A stretch of DNA of 64,000 nucleotides from Anditalea andensis (GCF_000714815.1 NZ_JMIH01000023.1:62001-126000); one strand, 5' to 3'; counted from the first letter of the stretch, positions 44,740-54,791 are shown. The notes: a model not told the origin generated them from the letters alone. Translations and numbers: made by a program.

Positions 44740-45051
44740 TTATAGTGTAATGTTTTCGATTAGTACTTTGGTGAAATCCTGTCTGTGACCGTTTTTCTTC
44801 TTGTAACCTTTTCTTCTCTTCTTTTTGAAGACAATCACTTTATCACCTTTTACGTGTTCAAGAATTTTTCCTGATACCACTGCGCCTCCCAATAATGGGG
44901 CACCAATTGAGACAGTACCGTTGTCGTCTGCCAACAACACCTGATCAAATTTTACGGAAGCGTCAACATCACCCTGCATTAATGGTGCATAGATATATTG
45001 ATCTTTTGTTACTTTGAACTGCTTTCCTGCTATGTTAACTATTGCGTACAT
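44740..45051 (-). CDS. rplU: 50S ribosomal protein L21
   Basis: From the ATG at 45051 the protein has 103 residues with MYAIVNIAGKQFKVTKDQYI and the basic KVIVFKKKRRKGYKKKNGHR near the C-terminus, typical of L21. A longer reading from 45090 is rejected, since it would begin inside the promoter -7 box (45088-45095). It is first in the rplU-rpmA operon. Confidence 0.98.
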   Translation of the reverse strand: MYAIVNIAGKQFKVTKDQYIYAPLMQGDVDASVKFDQVLLADDNGTVSIGAPLLGGAVVSGKILEHVKGDKVIVFKKKRRKGYKKKNGHRQDFTKVLIENITL

Positions 45052-45087
45052 GATATTGATATAAAGACTATTTATCAAATTGAGGTG

Positions 45088-45118
45088 CAAATATAGGAAG
45101 AATAATCAAAAAGCCAAA
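45088..45118 (-). promoter_or_regulatory. Promoter of rplU-rpmA
   Basis: On the minus strand TTTG (45118-45115), 19 bases, TATATTTG (45095-45088), a full match to the consensus, 37 bases before the rplU ATG. Confidence 0.85.
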
Positions 45119-45175
45119 GTGTGTAAGCAAGAAAATAATTGTAATTATTTTGCTACCATCCAGTTACTTTGGCTT
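45111..45175. promoter_or_regulatory. Nested inverted repeats upstream of rplU
   Basis: AAGCCAAAGT (45111-45120) and ACTTTGGCTT (45166-45175) are a perfect outer pair. Inside, AAAATAATT-GT-AATTATTTT (about 45132-45151) is a second perfect pair. The outer left arm contains the rplU -33 box. Confidence 0.4.
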
Positions 45176-45699
45176 AAACACACTATAAACTCATATGAAT
45201 GACAAACGCTTCTTTGTCAACGGCATAAAACAAAAACCCTAATATATGATTACGTTTATTAGATAAAAAATGGCATCATCCATTTTTCGATAAAAATATT
45301 ATTTATGATTATAACATGATGTAAATCAATATATTAAAAGTTAAATAATAGATAAATATATTTTGACCGCGAGTTAATAAACCATTCAAATTATTCATTC
45401 CTTTTCATTTTATTTTTTTTTAAAAAATATAGGAACCCCTAAAAACGCCTCAAAAACAAAAGTATTACTTTAATATTAACCTATCTTTCAATTGATTTAT
45501 AGAATATTACATGTGGTTTGACTGAAAGTCAATTTTCAAATGAAAACTAAATTCCTGTGTTTTAATTATAGATTATGTTTTCCATCTTTGTTAAAGCATC
45601 AGCTACTAGACGACTCATAATATCAGTAGTTGAAACAGAAAGAAGGGATGTAAAAACACATACCGTTCAATACCAATCGATTATTAAATACCTATTAAG
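45176..45699. other. Long upstream region of nrdB
   Basis: About 520 AT-rich bases between the rplU side and nrdB, without a gene. It contains the dyad TTGACT-GAA-AGTCAA (45518-45532) and a looser TGATT...AATCA pair near 45305, possible operator sites for nrdBA. No full promoter match was found. Confidence 0.4.
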
Positions 45700-46683
45700 A
45701 TGCAAAGACCAGAACCTATATTAGAACAAGGAGATAGTAGCAGATTTGTCCTATTCCCCATCCAACATGACGATATCTGGGATTATTATAAAAAAGCTGA
45801 AGCCAGTTTCTGGACTGCCGAAGAAATAGACCTTGGCCAAGACATGAAAGACTGGAAGGAGCTGTCGGATAGTGAGCGGCATTTTATCTCACATGTACTT
45901 GCCTTTTTTGCAGCCAGCGATGGCATAGTAAATGAAAATCTGGCTGAGCATTTCGTAGCGGAGGTCCAATATACAGAAGCGAAGTTTTTTTACGGCTTTC
46001 AAATAGCCATGGAAAACATACACTCTGAAACCTACAGTCTGCTTATCGATACCTACATTAAAGATTCATCAGAGCGAAATAAACTGCTCAATGCAATAGA
46101 GCATATAGCCTGTGTAAAAAAGAAAGCCGACTGGGCCTTAAGATGGATTGACAATGGCACATTTCAGGAAAGACTGATAGCCTTTGCCGCAGTAGAAGGG
46201 ATTTTCTTCTCTGGATCGTTCTGTTCCATATTCTGGCTGAAGAAAAGAGGCCTGATGCCCGGCCTTACATTCTCCAACGAATTGATCTCCCGTGACGAGG
46301 GACTTCATTGTGATTTTGCCTGTCATCTTTATACCAGACATGTGGTCAATCAGTTACCAAAAGAAACTGTAACCGGTATCATCCGGGATGCTGTAGAAAT
46401 TGAAAAAGAATTTGTTACTGATGCCCTGCCGGTAAGACTGATAGGCATGAATGCTGACCTGATGTGCCAGTACATAGAATTTGTAGCAGACAGACTACTG
46501 GCCGAACTCGGATGTGAAAAGATATGGAACAGTACCAATCCATTTGATTTCATGGATATGATCAGCTTACAGGGAAAAACTAATTTCTTTGAAAAGCGAG
46601 TGGGAGATTATCAAAAAGCCGGTGTAATGAAATCTAAGGATGGCACGGACTCAAACAAATTCAGTGTAGAAGAAGATTTTTAA
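45700..46683 (+). CDS. nrdB: Class Ia ribonucleotide reductase, small (radical) subunit, eukaryote-like
   Basis: The 327-residue protein holds the di-iron site D74, E105, H108, E166, E200 and H203 and the radical tyrosine Y112, spaced as in mammalian R2. Long stretches such as [27 protein letters not shown] and [19 protein letters not shown] also read like the eukaryotic protein. It makes the tyrosyl radical used by NrdA to reduce ribonucleotides for DNA synthesis. It lies 34 bases before nrdA. The C-terminus [16 protein letters not shown] ends with the peptide that docks into NrdA. Confidence 0.97.
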   Translation: MQRPEPILEQGDSSRFVLFPIQHDDIWDYYKKAEASFWTAEEIDLGQDMKDWKELSDSERHFISHVLAFFAASDGIVNENLAEHFVAEVQYTEAKFFYGFQIAMENIHSETYSLLIDTYIKDSSERNKLLNAIEHIACVKKKADWALRWIDNGTFQERLIAFAAVEGIFFSGSFCSIFWLKKRGLMPGLTFSNELISRDEGLHCDFACHLYTRHVVNQLPKETVTGIIRDAVEIEKEFVTDALPVRLIGMNADLMCQYIEFVADRLLAELGCEKIWNSTNPFDFMDMISLQGKTNFFEKRVGDYQKAGVMKSKDGTDSNKFSVEEDF

Positions 46684-46717
46684 TTAACACTTATCACCAT
46701 TTATAACAAAATTCAGC

Positions 46718-49117
46718 ATGTTAGTAATTAAAAGAGACGGCCGTAGAGAATCTGTAAGATTTGATAAGATCACTTTAAGGATCGAGAACCTTTGCTATAA
46801 TTTGGATAGTGCTTATATCCACCCTATCGAAGTTGCCAAAAAAGTAATAGACGGACTTTATGACGGTGTCACCACCACTGAGCTGGATAGCCTTGCCGCA
46901 GAAGTATGCGCTTCACTTACAGTAAAGCATCCCGAATATGCTATCTTAGCCGCCAGAATAGCCATATCCAATCTACACAAAACCACCAGTCAGTCTTTTT
47001 CAAATACTATGAAAAGGCTGTATACCTATATAAATCCCAAAACAGGTGAGAATGCTGCTCTGATAGCCGCTGATGTATATGGGGTGATAAAAAAACATGC
47101 TGCCAAACTTGATGAGGCAATAGATTATACCAGAGATTTCGATTATGATTTCTTTGGCTTCAAAACATTGGAAAAAAGCTATTTGATAAAGTTAGATGGC
47201 AAAGTGGTAGAGAGACCCCAGCATATGCTCATGAGAGTGGCAGTGGGTATCCATAAAGAAGATATCGATTCCGCTATCGAAACTTACCACTTGCTTTCTG
47301 AAAAATGGTTTACCCATGCTACCCCTACCCTCTTCAATGCCGGAACGCCTAAGCCCCAGCTTTCAAGCTGTTTCTTGCTCACGGTGAAAGATGATAGCAT
47401 AGACGGTATATATGATACCTTAAAACAATGCGCCAAAATATCCCAGTCGGCTGGAGGCATAGGGCTTTCTATACATAATGTAAGGGCTAAGGGGAGCTAT
47501 ATCAGAGGCACTAATGGTGTATCCAATGGTATAGTGCCTATGCTTAGAAACTTTGATATGACTGCGAGGTATGTAGACCAGGGGGGAGGAAAAAGAAAAG
47601 GAAGTTTTGCCATCTATCTGGAACCCTGGCATGCAGATATTAAAGACTTCTTGGATCTGAAAAAAAACCATGGGAAAGAAGAAATGCGGGCAAGGGATCT
47701 TTTCTATGCGCTATGGATCTCTGACTTATTTATGAAAAGGGTAGAATCAAATGAAAACTGGTCATTATTCTGCCCTCACGAAGCTCCGGGCCTTTCTGAC
47801 TGCTATGGGGAAGAATTTGAAAAGCTTTATACTAAATATGAAAAAGAAGGCAGGGCAAGAGAAGTAGTAAAAGCACAAGACCTCTGGTTTGAAGTTTTGG
47901 AATCACAAATTGAAACAGGAACCCCTTATATTTTATATAAAGATGCAGCCAATGGTAAATCTAACCAGCAGAATCTCGGTACCATAAAATCATCCAATCT
48001 CTGTACAGAAATTATGGAGTATACCTCTCCAGATGAAGTTGCGGTATGTAATTTAGCTTCTTTGGCTTTGCCTAAATTTATCAAAGAAGGCAAGGACGGA
48101 AAAAAATATTTCGACCATGAAGCACTTTATAAAATCACAAAGGTAGCGACCAAGAACCTGAACAAAGTAATAGATGTCAACTACTATCCTGTAGAAGAAG
48201 CAAGAAGGTCCAATTTCCGTCATAGACCTATAGGGCTCGGAGTTCAGGGATTAGCAGATGCTTTTATGTTGCTCAGGATGCCATTTGATTCTGCCGAGGC
48301 AAAAGGTCTCAATGAGGATATATTTGAAACCATATACTTTGCCGCTATGGAGACTTCTATGGAACTGGCAAAAGTAGAAGGTACATATGAAACCTATGAT
48401 GGATCACCAGTATCTAAAGGCCAGTTTCAGTTTGACCTTTGGAATGTCACCCCTAAGTCCAATAGATGGGACTGGGATGGACTAAAAGCGAAAGTCAAAA
48501 AGTATGGTGTAAGAAATTCACTTCTGGTAGCTCCAATGCCTACTGCATCTACTTCTCAGATACTGGGAAATAATGAATGCTTTGAGCCCTATACTTCTAA
48601 TATTTACACCAGACGGACTTTATCCGGCGAATTTATCGTGGTGAATAAACACCTGATGAAAGATTTGATCAGACTGGGGCTATGGAATGATAACATGAAG
48701 AACAGGCTGATCGCAGCAAATGGCTCTGTGCAGCACTTACCGGATGTGCCACAAAACATTAAAGATATCTATAAGACGGTATGGGAGATATCCCAAAAAA
48801 TCATCATAGATATGGCAGCAGATAGAGGTGCATATATCTGTCAGTCTCAGAGTATGAATGTATTCCTTCAGGAACCAAATTTTGGCAAACTGACTTCCAT
48901 GCATTTCTATGCCTGGAAAAAAGGACTCAAAACAGGTATGTACTACTTAAGATCCAAAGCAGCTACATCCGCCATACAGTTTACTGTAGACAAGTCGCAG
49001 CTCGAAAATGCACCTGTGAACGCAAAAGTATCTATTGATGAAAATAAGAACAATAAGCAGGATGCCATAGCTTGTTCCTTGGACAACCCTGATGACTGCG
49101 AGATGTGCGGCAGTTGA
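46718..49117 (+). CDS. nrdA: Class Ia ribonucleotide reductase, large (catalytic) subunit, eukaryote-like
   Basis: The 799-residue protein starts with an ATP-cone (about 1-90: [18 protein letters not shown]), which senses ATP/dATP. It has the active-site cysteines in LSSCFLL, in SSNLCTEI and near the CNLASL strand, and ends with the redox pair CEMCGS (C794, C797) reloaded by thioredoxin or glutaredoxin. Length and motif spacing follow the eukaryotic R1 rather than the enterobacterial NrdA. It is co-transcribed with nrdB and followed by a strong terminator. Confidence 0.97.
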   Translation: MLVIKRDGRRESVRFDKITLRIENLCYNLDSAYIHPIEVAKKVIDGLYDGVTTTELDSLAAEVCASLTVKHPEYAILAARIAISNLHKTTSQSFSNTMKRLYTYINPKTGENAALIAADVYGVIKKHAAKLDEAIDYTRDFDYDFFGFKTLEKSYLIKLDGKVVERPQHMLMRVAVGIHKEDIDSAIETYHLLSEKWFTHATPTLFNAGTPKPQLSSCFLLTVKDDSIDGIYDTLKQCAKISQSAGGIGLSIHNVRAKGSYIRGTNGVSNGIVPMLRNFDMTARYVDQGGGKRKGSFAIYLEPWHADIKDFLDLKKNHGKEEMRARDLFYALWISDLFMKRVESNENWSLFCPHEAPGLSDCYGEEFEKLYTKYEKEGRAREVVKAQDLWFEVLESQIETGTPYILYKDAANGKSNQQNLGTIKSSNLCTEIMEYTSPDEVAVCNLASLALPKFIKEGKDGKKYFDHEALYKITKVATKNLNKVIDVNYYPVEEARRSNFRHRPIGLGVQGLADAFMLLRMPFDSAEAKGLNEDIFETIYFAAMETSMELAKVEGTYETYDGSPVSKGQFQFDLWNVTPKSNRWDWDGLKAKVKKYGVRNSLLVAPMPTASTSQILGNNECFEPYTSNIYTRRTLSGEFIVVNKHLMKDLIRLGLWNDNMKNRLIAANGSVQHLPDVPQNIKDIYKTVWEISQKIIIDMAADRGAYICQSQSMNVFLQEPNFGKLTSMHFYAWKKGLKTGMYYLRSKAATSAIQFTVDKSQLENAPVNAKVSIDENKNNKQDAIACSLDNPDDCEMCGS

Positions 49118-49155
49118 TGAAAAGTGGACTTTTTTTATATTTGTTAAAATAAATT

Positions 49156-49191
49156 TATAGCGTTCGGGTTTATCCGAACGCTATTTTTTAT
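49156..49191 (+). terminator. Terminator of nrdBA
   Basis: ATAGCGTTCGG pairs with CCGAACGCTAT around a short loop, then TTTTTATTTT. Confidence 0.94.
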
Positions 49192-49624
49192 TTTAGCTTG
49201 CCGACTTATTTTAAGTCAGATAGTAACCAAGGTAGTATCCCATATACGGCAGACCTTATTTATCATAGGCATTATGTTTTACAGTTAGAAAATAGTGTTT
49301 TTTATATTATTGTAAATTACCACAGCATAGTAAATGCGCCGAAATCGATTTACATAAAAACAATTAGTCTAATATATGATAATCCAGTGTAGGAACATGC
49401 TGCTTATTCACTCTGTAAAATAATTTAACCGGTTTTAGAAAAACTTGAACCAAAACGAGCTGGACAAAATGTCAACTGCTTGGATACCGGGATCGAAATA
49501 GTATTTAACACGGACCATCTCCAGCAAGTTTCCAATTGGCGTAACGAGATTCTTGACAAAACTAAAACCTTTACAACTGTAATTCATTATTTATATATTA
49601 CTAGCTTTAAGAAATGAATCCATT
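49192..49624. other. Intergenic region with possible old coding debris
   Basis: About 430 bases. Two frames stay open for about 60 codons each (49198-49392 from a TTG, and about 49430-49617 without a start), with no recognisable motif. They may be remnants of lost genes; no RNA gene was seen. Confidence 0.45.
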
Positions 49625-50206
49625 ATGAACAAATATATCCCTACTTTAATCCTATTATTAATGAGCCATTTAGGATTTGGTCAGATGTTCAATCAAGAAC
49701 AACGCATATTTGCTCCATTTAAAGTAGATCTTGGGATCAACCTTACCTTCCCTACCAACCCTGACCTCACTATTGGAGGGGGGGCATTTGTAGAGGCGAG
49801 GTACGGTATTACCGATCAACTTCATGTAGGCTTAAACTTAGGCAGCAACATACTAGGAGAGGGCCGTTTCATATTACAAAACAGGGATGCCAATATTAAT
49901 GCTCAAGCCATAGCTAATCTTTCGCTTACCGGAGAATATCACTTTAACACTTTCAACACCCGACCTTATGTAGGTATGACTACAGGTATGTACAGGAGAA
50001 GTGATTATTTCATTACTGATGCAGCCAGTGGAAATGTGATAACCCACCAAGGGTCTGTTGTAAATTTTGGATTTGCACCAAGGGTGGGGTTGGTTTCTGG
50101 TAAGTTTAGGTTAAATGTAGCCTATAATTTTACGGGATCAGGCATCACAAACTTTATCAATCTGGGACTAGGCATGCAGATAGGGGGATCTCGTTATATT
50201 AATTAA
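49625..50206 (+). CDS. Small outer membrane beta-barrel protein
   Basis: The 193-residue protein has a signal peptide ending GFGQ (about 20) and about eight amphipathic strands: VEARYGITDQLHVGLNLGSN, ANLSLTGEYHFN, RPYVGMTTGMYRR and FRLNVAYNFTG are examples, with the last strand ending in GGSRYIN. This suits an OmpA-like or OmpX-like eight-strand barrel. The function is unknown. Confidence 0.8.
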   Translation: MNKYIPTLILLLMSHLGFGQMFNQEQRIFAPFKVDLGINLTFPTNPDLTIGGGAFVEARYGITDQLHVGLNLGSNILGEGRFILQNRDANINAQAIANLSLTGEYHFNTFNTRPYVGMTTGMYRRSDYFITDAASGNVITHQGSVVNFGFAPRVGLVSGKFRLNVAYNFTGSGITNFINLGLGMQIGGSRYIN

Positions 50207-50254
50207 TAGGGCTACTGAAAAATTATAAAAGACCCTGGAAAATGAGGCAAGTAT

Positions 50255-50410
50255 ATGGTTATATATGATCATTTTCACCGCTATGATGCCGAAATCACAA
50301 TACCCTACACCCATTACCATGTTTTTGGCAAATTGAATTATAGAGAATGGTATGGCTTTCATGCTAAGCATTTGAAACATGATCTTGATGAGTTTGGTAT
50401 AGCGCTATAA
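50255..50410 (+). CDS. Possible small His-rich protein or gene remnant
   Basis: A 51-residue frame begins MVIYDHFHRYDAEITIPY and goes on through HVFGKLNYREWYGFHAK to end LDEFGIAL. It has eight histidines and protein-like composition, but no family is recognised. It ends five bases before the convergent ABC gene. It may be the tail of a lost gene. Confidence 0.35.
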   Translation: MVIYDHFHRYDAEITIPYTHYHVFGKLNYREWYGFHAKHLKHDLDEFGIAL

Positions 50411-50414
50411 TAAA

Positions 50415-52205
50415 TCATTCCTCCATGGATTCATTTGCCTGAGTCTGCTTTTCATATAAATCTGAATAGACTCCTTTTTTCGACAACAAGAAGTCATGGC
50501 TGCCCTGCTCTACTACCATGCCATCATCTAAAACAATAATTTTATCGGCCAATTTGGCGGACGATACCCGATGTGAAATGATGATAGAGGTACGGTTTTG
50601 CATAATCAATTTGAGGGCATTGAGAATGGCATTTTCTGTTTTGGTATCAACCGCTGATAAGCAGTCATCCAACAACAAGATTTTAGGCTCCTTCGCAATA
50701 GCTCTGGCGATGGAAACCCTCTGTTTTTGCCCACCGGAAAGCGTAATCCCCCTTTCTCCCAAGCGCGTATTAAACCCGTTGGGAAAACCTTTAATATTTT
50801 CGTATACATCCGCATCCTTGGCAGCTTTTTCTACAACTTTTGCGGAAGCAGAATCCACACCAAAACTTATGTTATTGCTAATAGTATCACTGAATAGAAA
50901 TACATCCTGGGGGACAAATCCTATCTGACTTCTTAAAGAATTGATATTATATTTTCTTATATCCCTCCCATCGATGCTGATTTCTCCACTTGTTGCCTCG
51001 TACATCCTCATCAAAAGATTGGCTATAGTTGATTTTCCCGCACCTGTAGTGCCAATAATAGCTAGTGCCTGTCCTTTCTCTACAGAAAAACTGACATCCT
51101 TCAGCGCTTTGATTCCCGAATCTGGATATTCAAAGGAAATATTTTTTACTGCTATTTCACCTACTATATCCACTGCTAGCTCTTCTGTACTCACTATATC
51201 ATTGGATTCATCCAAGAATTCGTTTATCCTGGTCTGAGATGCAGCGGCCCGCTGTACTATACTGGTCACCCAACCCAGAGAGGTCACTGGCCAGGTGAGC
51301 ATATTGACATACAAAATAAATTCTGCTATCACGCCATAGCCTATTGCCCCGTCTATCACTTCTAATCCACCCACATAGACGGTGATGATCGTACTGACAC
51401 CCACCAAAGCTAAAATAAGGGGATAGAAAAGAGACTGTACCAAGGTAAGCCTTATGGATTTATCCTTATAGTTTTCGCTGGCTTTGGCAAATTCGGTGGC
51501 GCTATCTTCCTCTCTGACAAAGGCCTTGATCACGCGTATACCAGAAAATGCCTCCTGAACAAAAGTACTCAGTCCGGATAAGCTTCTTTGTATCTTTTCA
51601 GAACGCTCATTGATCATATTATTGACATAATATATACTGAGCGAAAGGATAGGTAAAGGAAGCAAAGAATAGAGGGTAAGCCTTACATTCACCGAAAGCA
51701 TGTAGCCTATGACCAGGGGGAACAAAATAGCAAGGTTTAGCCCATACATGATGGCTGGCCCTAGATACATCCTTACACGGCTGACATCTTCTGTGATTCT
51801 TGCCATCAGGTCCCCTGTACTGTTTTTGCGGTAAAAGCTCAAAGGCAGACTTTGATAATGTCTGAATATTTCATTCTTCAGATCAAATTCCACGAGTCGG
51901 GACATGGCGATAATAGTTTGCCTGACCAAAAAAAGAAAGAAACCCCGTAACAAAGCCATTAGTAAAATCAATAGCCCAAATACAAAGATAAACTTAAGAA
52001 ATGCGCTCCTGGCCTCATCGCCCAGCGCAGTACTTTCATACAATTGATAAATACTGAAACTTTCTACTACATAATCGATCGCTATCCTCACCAATTGGGC
52101 TGGAATGATTACGAAAATATTGGAAATAACGGTAAAAAGGGTACCTAATAGCAGATAGCCTTTGTATTTATAGAGATATTTATTTAATCGCCAAAGGGAG
52201 TTCAC
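50415..52205 (-). CDS. ABC exporter, fused permease and ATPase (MsbA/MdlA-like)
   Basis: The 596-residue half-transporter has six membrane helices (about 15-320) with the type IV exporter layout, then an ATPase with Walker A GTTGAGKS (385-392), signature LSGGQKQR (489-496) and Walker B ILLLDD (509-514). The residue after the Walker B Asp is Asp (DDCLSAVD) where an active site normally has Glu, as in the less active half of heterodimeric YheI/BmrC-type exporters. No partner half-transporter lies next to it. Likely substrates are lipids or drugs. Confidence 0.9.
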   Translation of the reverse strand: MNSLWRLNKYLYKYKGYLLLGTLFTVISNIFVIIPAQLVRIAIDYVVESFSIYQLYESTALGDEARSAFLKFIFVFGLLILLMALLRGFFLFLVRQTIIAMSRLVEFDLKNEIFRHYQSLPLSFYRKNSTGDLMARITEDVSRVRMYLGPAIMYGLNLAILFPLVIGYMLSVNVRLTLYSLLPLPILSLSIYYVNNMINERSEKIQRSLSGLSTFVQEAFSGIRVIKAFVREEDSATEFAKASENYKDKSIRLTLVQSLFYPLILALVGVSTIITVYVGGLEVIDGAIGYGVIAEFILYVNMLTWPVTSLGWVTSIVQRAAASQTRINEFLDESNDIVSTEELAVDIVGEIAVKNISFEYPDSGIKALKDVSFSVEKGQALAIIGTTGAGKSTIANLLMRMYEATSGEISIDGRDIRKYNINSLRSQIGFVPQDVFLFSDTISNNISFGVDSASAKVVEKAAKDADVYENIKGFPNGFNTRLGERGITLSGGQKQRVSIARAIAKEPKILLLDDCLSAVDTKTENAILNALKLIMQNRTSIIISHRVSSAKLADKIIVLDDGMVVEQGSHDFLLSKKGVYSDLYEKQTQANESMEE

Positions 52206-52283
52206 AAAATAAAAACTTTTTAATGACTTGAATTCTTGTAGAATACTCTTTTAATTGCATTAGTAAAGCCCAACAAAAATATT

Positions 52284-52291
52284 TAATTTTG
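52284..52291 (+). promoter_or_regulatory. -7 box upstream of the leucine dehydrogenase gene
   Basis: TAATTTTG, a full TAnnTTTG match, 60 bases before the ATG; no good -33 box. Confidence 0.45.
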
Positions 52292-52351
52292 CAGACAGTT
52301 CGCTTAGCAACAAACCCAAATATAACACAATCTTAATTTCAAAGTTCACAA

Positions 52352-53452
52352 ATGGTAGATATTAAAACTCAGGAAAATGTAAGGGAAGGTTCCATATATG
52401 GACAGATCACTTCATTAGGTCACGAACAGTTGGTATTCTGTTATGATGAGCCTACGGGCTTAAAAGCCTTGATCGGTATACACAATACAGTATTAGGACC
52501 CGCATTGGGTGGCACCCGGATGTGGCATTATGCTTCTGAAGAAGAAGCTATCACAGATGTACTCAGACTTTCTAGAGGTATGACCTTCAAGGCTGCCATC
52601 TCAGGTCTGAACCTGGGAGGAGGAAAGGCAGTCATTATAGGGGATCCAAAACTGAAAAACGAGGCTTTTTTAAGAAGGTTTGGAAGATTTGTAGAAAGCT
52701 TAGGTGGAAGGTACATCACTGCTGAGGATGTCAATATGAAAACTTCGGATATGGAATATATCGCTATGGAGACCAAACATGTAACAGGGCTGCCAGATGT
52801 CAAAGGCGGTGGAGGTGACCCATCTCCTGTTACGGCGTATGGTACCTATCTTGGGATGAAAGCAGCCGCTAAAAAAGCATATGGTACAGATTCCCTCAAC
52901 GGTAAGAAGGTAGCAGTACAGGGTATAGGTCAGGTAGGCAAATATTTGGTCAATTATCTGATCAAAGAAGGCGCTGATGTTTTTATCACGGATATATATG
53001 AAGACAGACTAAAAGAAGTGGCCAATGAAACAGGCGCTACAGTCGTAGATTCCAAACTTATCTATGATATAGATATGGACATTTATGCCCCATGTGCTCT
53101 GGGTGCCACTGTAAATGATGATACCATCGGCAGATTGAAGTGCAGCGTGATTGCAGGTGCTGCTAACAATCAATTGAAAGACGAAGAAAAACATGGAAGA
53201 CAGCTTCTTGAAAAAGGTATTATTTATGCTCCGGATTTTCTTATCAACGCAGGAGGTTTGATAAATGTATATGCTGAGTATGTGGGTGGATACAACAGAG
53301 ACCTGGCATACCAGCAGGCTGACAAAATATATGACACCTGTATTTCTATATTGGAAAAATCAGAAAAAGAAAATATCCCTGCCCAACAGGCAGCCATAGA
53401 AATGGCCTGGAACCGAATCCATTCTATGGGAAAAGTAAAATTGTCACATTAA
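52352..53452 (+). CDS. Leucine dehydrogenase-type Glu/Leu/Phe/Val dehydrogenase
   Basis: The 366-residue enzyme has the substrate-side lysines K80 (GMTFKAA) and K92 (LGGGKAV), DPSPVTAYG in the hinge and the NAD loop GIGQVG (191-196). Length and motifs match the leucine dehydrogenase branch, which deaminates branched-chain amino acids to keto acids with NAD. This feeds branched-chain fatty acid synthesis in many Bacteroidota (known biology; inference here). It is upstream of nusB with a weak hairpin between them. Confidence 0.93.
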   Translation: MVDIKTQENVREGSIYGQITSLGHEQLVFCYDEPTGLKALIGIHNTVLGPALGGTRMWHYASEEEAITDVLRLSRGMTFKAAISGLNLGGGKAVIIGDPKLKNEAFLRRFGRFVESLGGRYITAEDVNMKTSDMEYIAMETKHVTGLPDVKGGGGDPSPVTAYGTYLGMKAAAKKAYGTDSLNGKKVAVQGIGQVGKYLVNYLIKEGADVFITDIYEDRLKEVANETGATVVDSKLIYDIDMDIYAPCALGATVNDDTIGRLKCSVIAGAANNQLKDEEKHGRQLLEKGIIYAPDFLINAGGLINVYAEYVGGYNRDLAYQQADKIYDTCISILEKSEKENIPAQQAAIEMAWNRIHSMGKVKLSH

Positions 53453-53510
53453 TTGGTATTGTCAGGGAACCTTAAGGTACCTTTACCAATTACTCTATTA
53501 CAACAATACT

Positions 53511-53542
53511 ATAAAGGAGGGACATACCGTTTCCTCCTTTAT
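53511..53542 (+). terminator. Weak terminator-like hairpin after leucine dehydrogenase gene
   Basis: ATAAAGGAGG pairs with CCTCCTTTAT around twelve bases. The following ATTTG is a poor T-run, so read-through into nusB is plausible. Confidence 0.55.
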
Positions 53543-53594
53543 TTGTCGCTTTCTACCCCAATTCTATTATATTTACGTTCTTTATATTCAGGCA

Positions 53595-54779
53595 ATGCTA
53601 AACAGAAGAATTTTACGAGTTAAAGCTTTTCAAAATCTATATTCCTATTCGCAGTGTAGATCATCAAATCTAAATCTGGCAAAAGATTATATAAGAGAAT
53701 CTTTCTTGCCAGACCTGAATAGCATGGAGGCGCAGGACAGGCCTCAGCTGAAAAAAGATGCAGAAACTACTGTCAGCATCTTCCTCAAAAACCTGAACAG
53801 TCATCGATTAGTATCAGCCACCGAGCACAATGCCAAAATAAAATCAGTAGCTATAAAGGCTATTAACCAGTTTCATCAGGCCAATTCAAAAGATCTGGAG
53901 TTCCTGAAAAAAAACATGATCACTTCTGCAGAGAGCATTCCCCAGTTATATTTGTATGCTATTGAAATGCTTATAGCTTTTGGCGACCATGTTAAAAACG
54001 AATATGCAAGAAAAAGAAAACTTTCTGGTGATGCGATCTCTGCCACATCAGGGGAACTAAATCTTGCTTCCAATAAAGTGTTAAAGTATCTTAAATCAGC
54101 ACCCCAATACCAGGCTGAGCTAATAAGACAGGACGTTAATATTGAAGATCTTGAGCAGGAAGTGAAAGAATGGTTTAGAGAATACGTTAAACCACATGAA
54201 GCGTATCAGGCCTATATGGGTATTACTTCCCCTACTATGGAAGACGACGCTGAAATACTGGCGACCATCCTGAAAAAGATCATCTTTAAGAATGAAGTTA
54301 TACTGAACTTTTTCATTGAAAAAGATCTTAATTGGTCTGAAAACAAGTCAATAGTCAAAAGTTTAGCATCAAAAGTGCTAAAAAATATAAGTGATTCAGA
54401 AGATTCTGAAAACTTCGAATTACCTGAATTAGCGATAAACTGGGAAGAGGATAAGGATTTTTTCCAAAATATATTTAACTTAACTATTGAAAACGATGAT
54501 AACTATAAGGATCTAATAGCTGAAAAAACCCAAAACTGGGATATAGAAAGGGTAGCAGTGACTGATAAAATCATATTATCCATGGCTTTGACGGAAATGA
54601 CTAATTTCCCAAGTATTCCGGTTAAGGTAACCATTAATGAATATATTGACATTTCTAAAACATATAGCACCCCTAAAAGCAAGCAATTTGTGAATGGACT
54701 CCTGGATGTACTTTCCAAGGAACTAACAGAATCAGGGAAAATTCAAAAAAGTGGAAGGGGACTTATAGATAACAAATAA
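53595..54779 (+). CDS. nusB: Transcription antitermination factor NusB, long Bacteroidota form
   Basis: The last 80 residues (about 315-390) are the NusB signature: VAVTDKIILSMALTEM, PVKVTINEYIDISKTYSTPKSKQFVNGLLD. NusB binds boxA RNA with S10 (NusE) and prevents early stop of rRNA transcription. The protein has 394 residues against about 140 in E. coli. The extra part is helical and charged and continues the fold in the middle, as in other Bacteroidota; its role is unknown. It begins a tight cluster to coaE (gaps of 12, 12, 2 and 7 bases). Confidence 0.9.
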   Translation: MLNRRILRVKAFQNLYSYSQCRSSNLNLAKDYIRESFLPDLNSMEAQDRPQLKKDAETTVSIFLKNLNSHRLVSATEHNAKIKSVAIKAINQFHQANSKDLEFLKKNMITSAESIPQLYLYAIEMLIAFGDHVKNEYARKRKLSGDAISATSGELNLASNKVLKYLKSAPQYQAELIRQDVNIEDLEQEVKEWFREYVKPHEAYQAYMGITSPTMEDDAEILATILKKIIFKNEVILNFFIEKDLNWSENKSIVKSLASKVLKNISDSEDSENFELPELAINWEEDKDFFQNIFNLTIENDDNYKDLIAEKTQNWDIERVAVTDKIILSMALTEMTNFPSIPVKVTINEYIDISKTYSTPKSKQFVNGLLDVLSKELTESGKIQKSGRGLIDNK

Positions 54780-54791
54780 AATCATTTAACC

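Noticed and set aside
45052-45090. Longer N-terminus for L21
   Set aside because: The extra codons begin inside the -7 box of the rplU promoter, and L21 always begins near MYAIV.
49198-49392. A 64-codon TTG-started frame right after the nrdA terminator
   Set aside because: TTG start inside the T-rich tail of the terminator, low-complexity composition and no motif.
49430-49617. Start-less open stretch (VLEKLEPKRAGQNVNCLD onward)
   Set aside because: It looks somewhat protein-like, but without a start or any recognisable family it cannot be called a pseudogene with confidence.
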